Below are positions 33,473-41,158 of a DNA stretch of 64,000 nt, piece after piece. The position numbers and the translations under genes were made by a program. Below the pieces are notes generated by a model. It was given only the letters and a program-made list of their open reading frames with translations, was not told the origin of the DNA and made no database searches. The stretch comes from Rhodocyclales bacterium (GTDB lineage Bacteria > Pseudomonadota > Gammaproteobacteria > Burkholderiales > Rhodocyclaceae), in assembly GCA_016235165.1 (NCBI GenBank), contig JACRLX010000050.1, positions 62,001 to 126,000 on the forward strand. Reading direction: 5' to 3'. The first letter of the stretch is position 1. Each line of letters begins with the position of its first letter.

Positions 33473-34269
33473 CAGTCAAGCCATTTGCGCGGCGGCTGGC
33501 GCAGGAAGCGCTCGGAGAACAGGCTGTCCTCGATGCCCACTTCGTAGTCGCTGTTGGCATAGACGGCCTCCGTGCGGTGCCCGGTCTGCTGGTTCTTCAT
33601 GGTGCGGCGTATCACGGTCGGGTGGGTTTTGACGACGGCCACCTCATCGGCAGTGAACAGTTTGTAGGCGGCGCCCTTGCGGTCGAACTGGTCCTCGCGC
33701 AGCGGCAGGAAACTGGCCTTGTCCACCCAGGTCAGCTTGTGGCCGAAATCCGCATCGCCGGCCTTGGGCGTGCTCTTGACCACGTAGCAGTCGCGGCCGC
33801 CGACCTTCTCCTCGCGCTCGATGGCATGGCTGTCGTCCTCGATGTCGCGGCCGGAGACATCCTCGTAGGTGAAGTCCGAGCCGACGAAGCTGGAGCGCTT
33901 GTCCTGGGCGGCGATGCGCTTGACCATGTTGACCGCCGGGATGAACATCCAGCGGTCATCGTCCTTCGCCGGGTACTTGTAGGTCATGAAGCTCATGTCC
34001 TTGACGTCGGCGGGCTTGAAAAACACCATGAAATATTTCTGCTCGCCGCCCGGCGCGCCGAAGTTCTTGCGCAGCATTACCAGTTCGCGCACCCGCTCGC
34101 CGCCGTCCTTGGCGATCAGCTTCATGGTGACGCGCGCCTTGAAGTCCTTGCCCGGATAGAGGAAGGCCGCCTGCGCCTTCTTCATCACCTCCTCGCCCGT
34201 CATCGCCAGCACGGACATCGGCAGCAGGGCGGTCAGGACCGCCATGGCCGGGAGCCATCGTTTCAGCAT
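33472..34269 (-). CDS. LolA-like outer-membrane lipoprotein-sorting family protein
   Basis: A 265-residue periplasmic protein with a signal peptide (cleavage after SVLA). It matches the LolA-like/PF17131 pattern: KDFKARVTMKLIAKDGGE, RWMFIPAVNMVKRIAAQDK, GSDFTYEDVSGRDI. Such proteins form half-barrels that carry lipid or lipoprotein cargo. It lies 1 bp after the RND gene in transcription order and is coupled to the barrel gene. Cargo is unknown. Confidence 0.82.
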   Translation of the reverse strand: MLKRWLPAMAVLTALLPMSVLAMTGEEVMKKAQAAFLYPGKDFKARVTMKLIAKDGGERVRELVMLRKNFGAPGGEQKYFMVFFKPADVKDMSFMTYKYPAKDDDRWMFIPAVNMVKRIAAQDKRSSFVGSDFTYEDVSGRDIEDDSHAIEREEKVGGRDCYVVKSTPKAGDADFGHKLTWVDKASFLPLREDQFDRKGAAYKLFTADEVAVVKTHPTVIRRTMKNQQTGHRTEAVYANSDYEVGIEDSLFSERFLRQPPRKWLD

Positions 34270-34270
34270 G

Positions 34271-36604
34271 TCATTTCTCCTCGATCAAAAAGCGCCGGCC
34301 GAGCATGACCAGCGCGGGCAGCAACCACAGGGTGAGCAGGGCCGAAATCAGCATCATCGAGACGATGAAGGCGCCCACGGCCATATAGGGTGTCAGCGGC
34401 GCGGCCATCATCACGGAGAAGGCGGCGGCAAACAGCAGGGCGTTGCGCATGATGCCCTTGCCCGGCCGCGCCGCCGTCCAGGCCAGGCTTTCCGCCACGG
34501 TCTCCATGTTGGAAGCGAGCCGGCCATTCGCCGTCCCGTCAGCGCCGACTTCCGCGCGGCGCTGGCGGAAACGACTGACGAAGTGGATCGCGAAATCCAC
34601 CGCCATGCCCAGCGACAGCGTGCTCATCACCGACAGCGGCATGTCGAAGTCCTTGCCGACGAAGCCGACCACGCCGTAGATCATCAGGATGGTCAGCAGC
34701 AGCGGGACGTAGGCGATCAGGGCCCACTTCAGCGAGCGGAAGTCGATGGCGAGAATCACCAGCACCACCACCAGCGCCAGGCTGAAGCCGAGCACCAGAT
34801 CGCCCAGCACTTCATCGTTCCACACCAGGTTGAACCAGGCGATGCCGGCTGGCTCGGCCTTCACCGGCAGCGGATGGGCCTTCTGATAGCCGTCCTTCGC
34901 GGCGATCACCTGTCGCATGGCGTCGGCATCCCAGGTCTTCATTTGCACCCAGAGGTTGGCCTGGCGGAAGGCAGGATCGACGACGTTGTTGAGGTCGGCC
35001 GGCTTGGCCGACATGCTGAACAGGAACAGGTACTGGCCGATGCCGTCCTGCGTGTCGGGCACCACGTCGAACTTCGGATCGTCGTCGTGCAGCACGCGGT
35101 TGATGCGCTTGACGTAGTCGGCCACGGAGAAGGTCTTGCCGACCACGGGAAGCTTTTCCAGTTCGCGCTGCAAACCTTCCAGCCAGCGCATGGTCTCCGG
35201 GCGCTTGATGAAATCGTCCGCCTTGCCATCGATAACCAGGTAGCCGAGCGAGGTGCCGCCCAGCGCTTGATTGATGGCGTCGTCGGCGACGCGGATTTCG
35301 CTGCCGGGCTTGAACCAGGCGACGAGGTTGTTGTTGACGTGGATCTTCGAGGTGCCCCAGACCGAGACCAGGATCGCCGCGACCGCGATCGCCACCACGA
35401 GTCCGGGATGCCGCGCGCCATGCGCGCCGATGCCGCCGAGCAGGCGGGCCACCGGGTCGGCGGCGACATCCTCGCCGCCGGCGGTCTTGCGCAGCTTGTC
35501 CTCATTGACGAAGGTCAGCACCGCCGGGATGAAGCTGAAGGAGAGCAAGCGCAGCACCACGGTGCCAAAGGCGATCAGGCCGCCGAACACCTGCACCGGG
35601 ACGATGTTCATGAACAGCAGCACGGCGAAGCCGGCCGCCGTCGCCAGCGCCGTGAAGCGCACCGGTCGACTTACGGCGGCCATCGTCTGACGGATCGCCG
35701 CCAGCTTGTCGCCGCCTTCGCGGTAACGAAAATAGAACTCGTTGAAGATGTGGATGCTGTCGGTGGCGATGGCCATCAGGAACACCGGCGCCATCGAGCT
35801 CATGATATGCACCGGGAAGCCGGCGCCGATCAGGAGGCCGATGCTCCAGATGATGGCCACCATCGAGACACCCATCATCGCCGCGGAAAGCGCCAGGTTG
35901 CGGAACATCAATTGGATCGCCGCGAACATGATCATGCCGGCGATGGGCGAGAACAACGCCATCAGCTTGAACATCTCGGCGCCAAAGGTGTCGCGCGCCA
36001 CCGGGTCGCCGGCGACGTAGTAGCGCTCCGGCCCCTTCTCTTTCGCTACGATGGCGCGGATCCTGTCGGCGATCTCGGCGCCGTTGGCACCCCGCTCCAG
36101 CGGTACATAGATCGCCGTGGTCTTGCCGTCCTTCGAGATCACGCGGTCGACGAACAGTGAATTGCCGAAGAGTGCCTTGCGCAGGGCTTCGACTTCGTCC
36201 TGGGTCTTCGGCGCCGCGGCCATCAGCGGCCCGACCTTGAGCGTGCCATCCTCGGCCGTGACGTTGGTGATCGTGGTGAAGCCGTTCACGTCGCGGCTGG
36301 CCACCCCCTCCAGGCCGAGCACTGCGTCGGTGATGCGGGCGATGCGTCCCAGGGTGTCGACGTTGAGTACCCCGGACGGGTTCTCGACGCCGACCACGAT
36401 GGTGTCCTCATAGAGCGCAAAGGTCTTGTCCACCTTGTCGTTCCAGACCCGCACGTCGGAGGTCTCCGGCAGCATGTGCTTCGGATTGGTATCGGTGCGT
36501 ATCTTTGGGAACTGGGTCAGGAACAGCAGCGTCAGCAGCGCCGCCGCCGCCAGCACCCATTTCGGCCGGGCAATCGAAAACTCGACCAGCGAAAACTTCA
36601 TCAT
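34271..36604 (-). CDS. RND/MMPL-family exporter
   Basis: A 777-residue protein with the two-fold RND layout: a first membrane helix near residues 17-33, a periplasmic domain to about 215, five further helices, a second helix and loop, then the last helix group. It is single-chain and shorter than AcrB, as in MMPL or hopanoid-type carriers (HpnN). Charged and functional residues sit in MAIATDSIHIFNEFYFRYREGG and LSLGMAVDFAIHFVSRF. Together with the LolA-like and barrel proteins it forms a possible trans-envelope lipid export route. A 24-bp repeat copy encodes EVGADGTAN in the cytoplasmic loop. Confidence 0.87.
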   Translation of the reverse strand: MMKFSLVEFSIARPKWVLAAAALLTLLFLTQFPKIRTDTNPKHMLPETSDVRVWNDKVDKTFALYEDTIVVGVENPSGVLNVDTLGRIARITDAVLGLEGVASRDVNGFTTITNVTAEDGTLKVGPLMAAAPKTQDEVEALRKALFGNSLFVDRVISKDGKTTAIYVPLERGANGAEIADRIRAIVAKEKGPERYYVAGDPVARDTFGAEMFKLMALFSPIAGMIMFAAIQLMFRNLALSAAMMGVSMVAIIWSIGLLIGAGFPVHIMSSMAPVFLMAIATDSIHIFNEFYFRYREGGDKLAAIRQTMAAVSRPVRFTALATAAGFAVLLFMNIVPVQVFGGLIAFGTVVLRLLSFSFIPAVLTFVNEDKLRKTAGGEDVAADPVARLLGGIGAHGARHPGLVVAIAVAAILVSVWGTSKIHVNNNLVAWFKPGSEIRVADDAINQALGGTSLGYLVIDGKADDFIKRPETMRWLEGLQRELEKLPVVGKTFSVADYVKRINRVLHDDDPKFDVVPDTQDGIGQYLFLFSMSAKPADLNNVVDPAFRQANLWVQMKTWDADAMRQVIAAKDGYQKAHPLPVKAEPAGIAWFNLVWNDEVLGDLVLGFSLALVVVLVILAIDFRSLKWALIAYVPLLLTILMIYGVVGFVGKDFDMPLSVMSTLSLGMAVDFAIHFVSRFRQRRAEVGADGTANGRLASNMETVAESLAWTAARPGKGIMRNALLFAAAFSVMMAAPLTPYMAVGAFIVSMMLISALLTLWLLPALVMLGRRFLIEEK
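34529..34552 (-). repeat. Dispersed 24-bp repeat, copy 4
   Basis: Minus-strand GAAGTCGGCGC-TGACGGG-ACGGCG, inside the RND gene in a loop between membrane helices (RRAEVGADGTANG). Confidence 0.7.
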
Positions 36605-36653
36605 GTTCTCCTCGTCTTGCGCTATCGGGAGTAGGGGCCGCCCTGCCGCCTGC

Positions 36654-37004
36654 TCAGAAGACCAGCACCTTGTCGGCCCACTCGGTCCATTCGGTGAGCT
36701 GGTCCATGGTGCCGCGCACGGCGCCCTCGATCAGCCGTTCCGCCGCCATGCCGCGGGCATCCATGCAGGTGCCGCAGACGGCGATCTCGCCGTGGCGCCG
36801 GATTACCCCGCCCAGCATGTCGCCGAGGTTGTAGTAGCCCTGCGGCACTTTCTGGCCGGCGGCGGCGCAGGCGGCGGCGTCGCCCATCAGGAAGACGCGG
36901 ACTTCCTCCTGGGCGTTGAGCAGCGAACGGGCGAGGCGCACGGCGTTGTAGCTGCGCTCGGTGCCATAGGGCGGGTCGTTGAGGATGAACAGATGCTTGG
37001 CCAT
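36654..37004 (-). CDS. DsrE-family sulfur-relay protein
   Basis: A 116-residue protein with the DsrE fold pattern FILNDPPYGTERSYNAVRLA and the Cys site CGTCMDARG, where the family binds sulfane sulfur. No TusBCD or DsrFH partner genes are near. It is divergent from the ArsR-rhodanese gene with a palindromic operator between, so it is likely under its control. Confidence 0.85.
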   Translation of the reverse strand: MAKHLFILNDPPYGTERSYNAVRLARSLLNAQEEVRVFLMGDAAACAAAGQKVPQGYYNLGDMLGGVIRRHGEIAVCGTCMDARGMAAERLIEGAVRGTMDQLTEWTEWADKVLVF

Positions 37005-37036
37005 TTCACTTGCCTCCTGTCTATATCGGACAATAA

Positions 37037-37052
37037 TCTAACGATTGTTAGA
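37037..37052. promoter_or_regulatory. Operator palindrome between dsrE and the ArsR-rhodanese gene
   Basis: TCTAAC-GATT-GTTAGA is a perfect 6-bp dyad 33 bp before the dsrE start and 113 bp before the regulator start. A half-site like ATTAGATTTAG follows at 37150-37160. ArsR-family dimers bind dyads of this kind. Confidence 0.7.
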
Positions 37053-37164
37053 CAATGTAGTACCGAGGTCAGGCGCTTGTCAAGCGGAAGTTTTCGCCGC
37101 CACGGCCGGCGAACGGCAAGCGCTTCATTTGACAGATGATCCGGCCATCATTAGATTTAGCTTC

Positions 37165-37818
37165 ATGAACGATCAGCGACGCATCAAGGACATGCTCTAT
37201 GAGCAGGTCGCCCGGATCGGCAAGGCCGCCTGCAGCCCGAAGCGGCTGGAGCTGATCGAGCTGCTGTGCCAGGGCGAGAAGACGGTGGATACCCTGGCGC
37301 GCGATGCCGGTATCAGCATGAAGCTTGCCAGCGCCCATCTGCGCGAGCTGCGCACGGCGCGTTTGGTGGAAACCGAGAAACAGGGCAAGCATGTGATCTA
37401 CCGCATCGCCAATCGCGCCGTGGCGGATTTCTGGGTGGCGATCCGCTGCCTGGCCGAGGATCGCCTGGTCGAATTGCGCCTGGTCATCGAGCAGATGGCC
37501 AGCCATCCGAAAGAGCTGGCGCCACAGGACAGGGAGAGCCTGGTCAAGATGGCGCGCAAGGGCGAGGTCGTAGTGCTTGATGTCCGACCTTCCGAGGAGT
37601 TTCTCGCCGCCCACCTTCCCTTCGCCAGGTCGATTCCGCTGGAGGAACTGAAGTTGCGCCTGGCCGAACTGCCCAAAGGCAAGACCGTGGTCGCCTATTG
37701 TCGCGGCCCCTATTGCCTGATGGCGCGGGATGCCGTGGCGCTGCTGCGCAAGAAGGGCTATGAAGCCGTACGTCTGCCGGAAGGTGTGGCGGAATGGGGT
37801 ATCGTCCAAGTCCGGTAA
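37165..37818 (+). CDS. ArsR-type regulator fused to a rhodanese domain
   Basis: A 217-residue protein. Residues 15-95 form a winged-helix ArsR domain (CSPKRLELIELLCQGEKTV, ISMKLASAHLRELRTARLV). Residues 118-215 form a rhodanese domain (VVVLDVRPSEEFLAAHLPFARSIP) with active-site VAYCRGPYCLMA. This architecture suggests a sensor that reads sulfane sulfur with its rhodanese Cys and releases DNA. It lacks the alpha-helical Cys pair of BigR/SqrR in an obvious form. The divergent dsrE gene and the sulfur island are the likely targets. Confidence 0.88.
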   Translation: MNDQRRIKDMLYEQVARIGKAACSPKRLELIELLCQGEKTVDTLARDAGISMKLASAHLRELRTARLVETEKQGKHVIYRIANRAVADFWVAIRCLAEDRLVELRLVIEQMASHPKELAPQDRESLVKMARKGEVVVLDVRPSEEFLAAHLPFARSIPLEELKLRLAELPKGKTVVAYCRGPYCLMARDAVALLRKKGYEAVRLPEGVAEWGIVQVR

Positions 37819-37936
37819 GGCTTGGGCGTGACGTTTCGACGCGGGAAAACCGCTACCACTTCGCCGGATTGGGCAGCGCTTTCGGCAACCGGAGCTGTCG
37901 GCGGCTGAAGCTCCGGCCGCCGCCCGCGCCGGCCGC

Positions 37937-39115
37937 TCAGCGGTAGCGCTTCAGGTACAGCGCCTCGAAGGCATCCTTGGCCGTGTGCATCAGCCTCATG
38001 CGCGGCAGCGCCCAGGCGGAGGATTCCGTGCGCCGTACCAGCATGCCGGCATCGAGGCTGTCGACGATGCACATCAGCTCGACCTTGAATTTCCTGTCGG
38101 CGGGGCGGCCGTCGAGTTCCGCAGCCAGATTTTCGGCGGCGGTGGCGGCCTGCAGGTCGGCCATGTGCGCCTGCTTCGGCATCCAGTCCGGGCCGGGGAA
38201 GCTGCCGGCATCGCCGGCCACATAGACATGCTCGACGCCGGCCACGCGGCAATGCGCGTCGGCGGCGATCAGGCCGCCGGGCGAGCGCGGCAGGGACGTG
38301 TTGTCGAACCAGGCGTTGCCGGTCAGGCCGGGCATGAAGACGATGATGTCGGCGGGAATTTCGCCGCCGTCGGTCTTGACCTTGTCCGCCTCGAAGCCGG
38401 CGATCTTGTGGCCCAGGTGGGTCTCGATGCCGCGCCGTTTCATCTCCGCCATCAGGCGTTCGACGGCCTTTTCACCGAGGCGGTTGCCGGGTTTGGGCAT
38501 GGGGTTGAAGAACACCAGCCTGATCCGGTCGCGGCGCCCCTCGCGGCGCAACTGTGTGTCGAGGCCGAAGGCGAATTCGAACACCGGTCCGCCGCGCATG
38601 GCCACCGGCTCGTTGGGGTTGCCGGCGAAGCCGAGCGCGATGGTGCCGGATTGCAGGGCGGCCACCTTCTCGCGCAGGCGTTCCACCGGGGCGATGCCCT
38701 CGCAGGGCAGGATGGCGTGTTCGATGCCCGGCAGCTTCTTGATGAAGCGTCCGCCGCAGGCGATCACCAGGCCATCGTTGGCGATGGTGCCGGCGCTGCT
38801 CTCCACTTGCCGGCCGTCCGCGCTGAGCCCGGTGGCCTCGCCGGCGACGAAGTCGATGCGCTGTTCGCGGAAGAACTTTTCCAGCGGCACCACCAGGTCG
38901 TCGGGCTTGCGTTTCCCGGAAGGCAGCCAGATCAGGCTAGGCAGGTAAGTCAGTGCGGGCTGCGGCGCGAGCAGCGTGATCTTCGCCACGGTATCGTGTT
39001 TGCGCAGGCAGCGTGCGGCGGTCAGGGCGGCGAAGCCGCCGCCGATGACGGTGATTCTTGGCCATGGAATCTTCGGGGCTTGGCGATGCAAATTTGGGGC
39101 GCCATAGTCGCCCAT
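37937..39115 (-). CDS. SQR/FCSD-like FAD-dependent oxidoreductase, copy B, start doubtful
   Basis: A 392-residue close paralogue of the protein at 25678-26808; long blocks are identical, including FIKKLPGIEHAILPCEGIAP and the C-terminal ESSAWALPRM. The only in-frame start is the ATG at 39115, giving an odd 20-residue leader without a ribosome-binding site. The natural-looking start, ATGGCCAAGAATCACC at 39064, matches copy A (ATGTCCAAGAACATCAGC) except for two missing bases and is out of frame with the body. Copy B may thus be a frameshifted gene. FAD motif ITVIGGGFAALTAARCLRK is intact. Confidence 0.75.
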   Translation of the reverse strand: MGDYGAPNLHRQAPKIPWPRITVIGGGFAALTAARCLRKHDTVAKITLLAPQPALTYLPSLIWLPSGKRKPDDLVVPLEKFFREQRIDFVAGEATGLSADGRQVESSAGTIANDGLVIACGGRFIKKLPGIEHAILPCEGIAPVERLREKVAALQSGTIALGFAGNPNEPVAMRGGPVFEFAFGLDTQLRREGRRDRIRLVFFNPMPKPGNRLGEKAVERLMAEMKRRGIETHLGHKIAGFEADKVKTDGGEIPADIIVFMPGLTGNAWFDNTSLPRSPGGLIAADAHCRVAGVEHVYVAGDAGSFPGPDWMPKQAHMADLQAATAAENLAAELDGRPADRKFKVELMCIVDSLDAGMLVRRTESSAWALPRMRLMHTAKDAFEALYLKRYR

Positions 39116-39165
39116 CGCTTGGCCAAGGGCTAGCGCCGGACAGGAATATCCCGTCGTGCTCGCGC

Positions 39166-39660
39166 TCAGCCGCCCTTCAACACCTTGCCGGCACCGTCGC
39201 GCACCGTGACATTCACCGGAAAACCGCCGCGCACGCTTTGTGTGACCACGCAGAAATCCTCGAACTGGTCGAGCACGCGATCGAGGTGTTCGAGGCTACC
39301 GGCCTCCGCCTCGAACTGGATCACCACATCGACGTGGCCGACGCGCAGGCGCTTTTCCTCGTTGCGTTCCAGGTGCGCGGTAACGGTGCTGACGATCTGC
39401 CCCGGATGGTTCTTGAACTTGCGCAGCGCGAACAGCAGGCTGGCCGAAAGGCAGTTGGCGACGCCGGCGGCGAGCAGGCGCGAGGGATTGGGGCCGGCAT
39501 CGTGGCCCAGCGGTGGTGGCTCGTCGGCCAGCAGGGGCGGGATGTCCTGGTCGAAACGGATCAGGAAGGCGAAGTCCTCCTGCTGTTCGAGGGTGAAACT
39601 GAATTGTTGCGTGTCGCTCGGGATGTGCCCCTGATGAAAGTCGGCGCTGGCACTACGGCG
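39166..39660 (-). CDS. OsmC-family protein without a recognisable start codon
   Basis: The frame reads HQGHIPSDTQQFSFTLEQ, then GPNPSRLLAAGVANCLSASL with the first OsmC Cys and EDFCVVTQSVRGGFPV with the second, ending VRDGAGKVLKGG. OsmC proteins reduce organic peroxides or handle reactive sulfur. The frame is open from a stop at 39694 but contains no ATG, GTG or TTG before the conserved region. A dispersed 24-bp repeat at 39637-39660 sits where the N-terminus should be. The gene is either 5'-truncated by that element or starts at a rare codon. Confidence 0.7.
   Translation of the reverse strand, partial: RRSASADFHQGHIPSDTQQFSFTLEQQEDFAFLIRFDQDIPPLLADEPPPLGHDAGPNPSRLLAAGVANCLSASLLFALRKFKNHPGQIVSTVTAHLERNEEKRLRVGHVDVVIQFEAEAGSLEHLDRVLDQFEDFCVVTQSVRGGFPVNVTVRDGAGKVLKGG
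39637..39660 (+). repeat. Dispersed 24-bp repeat, copy 5
   Basis: AAAGTCGGCGC-TGGCACT-ACGGCG, 4 bp from the HEPN gene stop and at the missing 5' end of the OsmC gene. Confidence 0.75.
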
Positions 39661-39664
39661 GTCA

Positions 39665-40051
39665 TCAGTTCGAAATCGTTGCCGTCGCCCAGTTCATGAC
39701 AGCGGCTACCGTGGCGGCGAGCGCTGCGCGCGAAATGTCGGGGATCAGTTCGTCGTTATAGCGGTATTCCACGGCAAACGGATTGAGGCCGCGAAGCTGG
39801 TCCAGCGACAGTGGCAGCGCGATGCCTTTGTCGCAAATCACCTGGCCCAGCGCGGCAAGATCGTGTGTGCGCGGCACGTCCAGACCGAAGTGCACCGCAA
39901 TCGCCTTGAGTGCCTTTTCCACGGCCTGCTGCGCGTGGAATCCCAACGCCGCCAGGCTTGCCTGGCTCAAGGGCAGCAGCAGGTCGAAGGTTTCCTGATC
40001 ACGCCGCGCTAGCCGCAGCAGGCGCAAGGCTTCTTCACGCTGCGGCGTCAT
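39665..40051 (-). CDS. HEPN-domain protein, MNT partner
   Basis: A 128-residue helical protein of the COG2250 HEPN type: HAQQAVEKALKAIAVHFG and VPRTHDLAALG carry the conserved residues. It overlaps the nucleotidyltransferase gene by 17 nt, the standard MNT-HEPN arrangement. HEPN is the toxin in characterised pairs; activity here is not shown. This pair differs from the one at 23459-24503, which has an HTH fusion. Confidence 0.82.
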   Translation of the reverse strand: MTPQREEALRLLRLARRDQETFDLLLPLSQASLAALGFHAQQAVEKALKAIAVHFGLDVPRTHDLAALGQVICDKGIALPLSLDQLRGLNPFAVEYRYNDELIPDISRAALAATVAAVMNWATATISN

Positions 40052-40358
40052 AGAGCAGCCTGCCTTCCCGCTTGGCCCAGTACGGCACCGTGCCCGTCAC
40101 CTGGCTGCGTCGCTCGAATTCCTCTTGCGAGAACACCAGCACGTCCACGCCGACCCCGATAGATCCAACGGCACGATGGAGCTTCATGTACTCGGCGGCC
40201 TTGTCGCGAACTTCGCGTTCGACCACCAGCAGGTCGAGGTCCGACCCTTCGTCGGCATTGCCGCGCGCGTAGGAGCCGAACAGGAAAATCCGCAGCGGAC
40301 TTTCAGCGGCGGCGGCGGCGCGGCGGGCGGCTTCGACGATGGCTTGCTCGGTAAGCAT
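40035..40358 (-). CDS. MNT-type nucleotidyltransferase antitoxin
   Basis: A 107-residue minimal nucleotidyltransferase with FLFGSYARGNADEGSDLDLLVV, holding the GS and DxD metal-binding motifs, and a third acidic strand in GVDVLVFSQEEFERR. In studied pairs the MNT protein AMPylates the HEPN toxin. It is upstream of and overlapping the HEPN gene. Confidence 0.85.
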   Translation of the reverse strand: MLTEQAIVEAARRAAAAAESPLRIFLFGSYARGNADEGSDLDLLVVEREVRDKAAEYMKLHRAVGSIGVGVDVLVFSQEEFERRSQVTGTVPYWAKREGRLLYDAAA

Positions 40359-40427
40359 GTTCGATCAACCGGTCAGGGACGCCGCGATGCTATCACGCTG
40401 TCCCTGCGCTGCGCTCCAGGTTCGATG

Positions 40428-41144
40428 TCAGAAGGCGAAAATAGCCTTGTTCTCGGCATCGCAGTCTTTGCCACGATCAATATAGAGTTCCACTGCGGAC
40501 TCACGCTCCCAGACAACGTAGTTGTAGGTGACTCCTCCTCGTCCCGCTCCGGTTCCGATCCAATGATATTTTCCAGGGCTGATCGTCGCGTGCAGTTTGG
40601 TTTTCGACTTGGCTTCGGCGAGGAGCCGTGTCCAGAAAGCACGCCTGACGTCGTAGCGCTCTGCAAATTCGTGCTTCGCCTTACCGACGGCCTTGGTGGA
40701 TTCGCTTGGACCCACGATCAAGGTCAGCAATGGGGCAGCCGAAGATTCCCCGATCTTTATTGCTTCAAGCTTAACGAGATAGAAGTCCGCAGTGGATGCT
40801 TCATTCAGTCAGGTGATTGCTGATACGTGCTCCGGCCGGGGATCGGAAACAATCCAGACCGCCGCCTTTGCCTCCATCGCCACCAGATAGGTAATGAGCT
40901 TGCCGAGATGATCGTGGTTTGACTTCTCCAGTTGGTTCTCGACGATGACCTTTGCCCCCGACTCGTCCTCGGCAACGATGTCGACACTGAAGTCCCCGGC
41001 ATTTTGTTCGCGCTCGGCATTTGACAAAGAGATGTCGAGGCAGTCATTGAGAACGTCAATGTTGTCTTCAAGCCAGCGCGTGAAATCGTGGGCTTCGTGC
41101 TTGAATGCTTCGCGCAGCGGGATGCGCGTGATTTTCTGAATCAT
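40428..41144 (-). pseudogene. DUF4268-type nuclease-like protein interrupted by a nonsense codon
   Basis: A single 239-codon frame broken by TGA at 40809-40811. Before it lie IIQ-type N-terminal sequence and KVIVENQLEKSNHDHLGKLITYL, a PD-(D/E)xK-like core (E-x-Q-x-K). After it, in the same frame, come LNEASTADFYLVKLEAIKIG and the C-terminal DUF4268 domain (FWTRLLAEAKSKTKLHATISPGK). The family usually has a Trp (AI-x-WLNE) at the stop, so TGG to TGA is the simplest explanation. Family length is normally greater than 300, so it may also be shortened. Confidence 0.78.
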
Positions 41145-41158
41145 GGGCTAGTCCTTGG

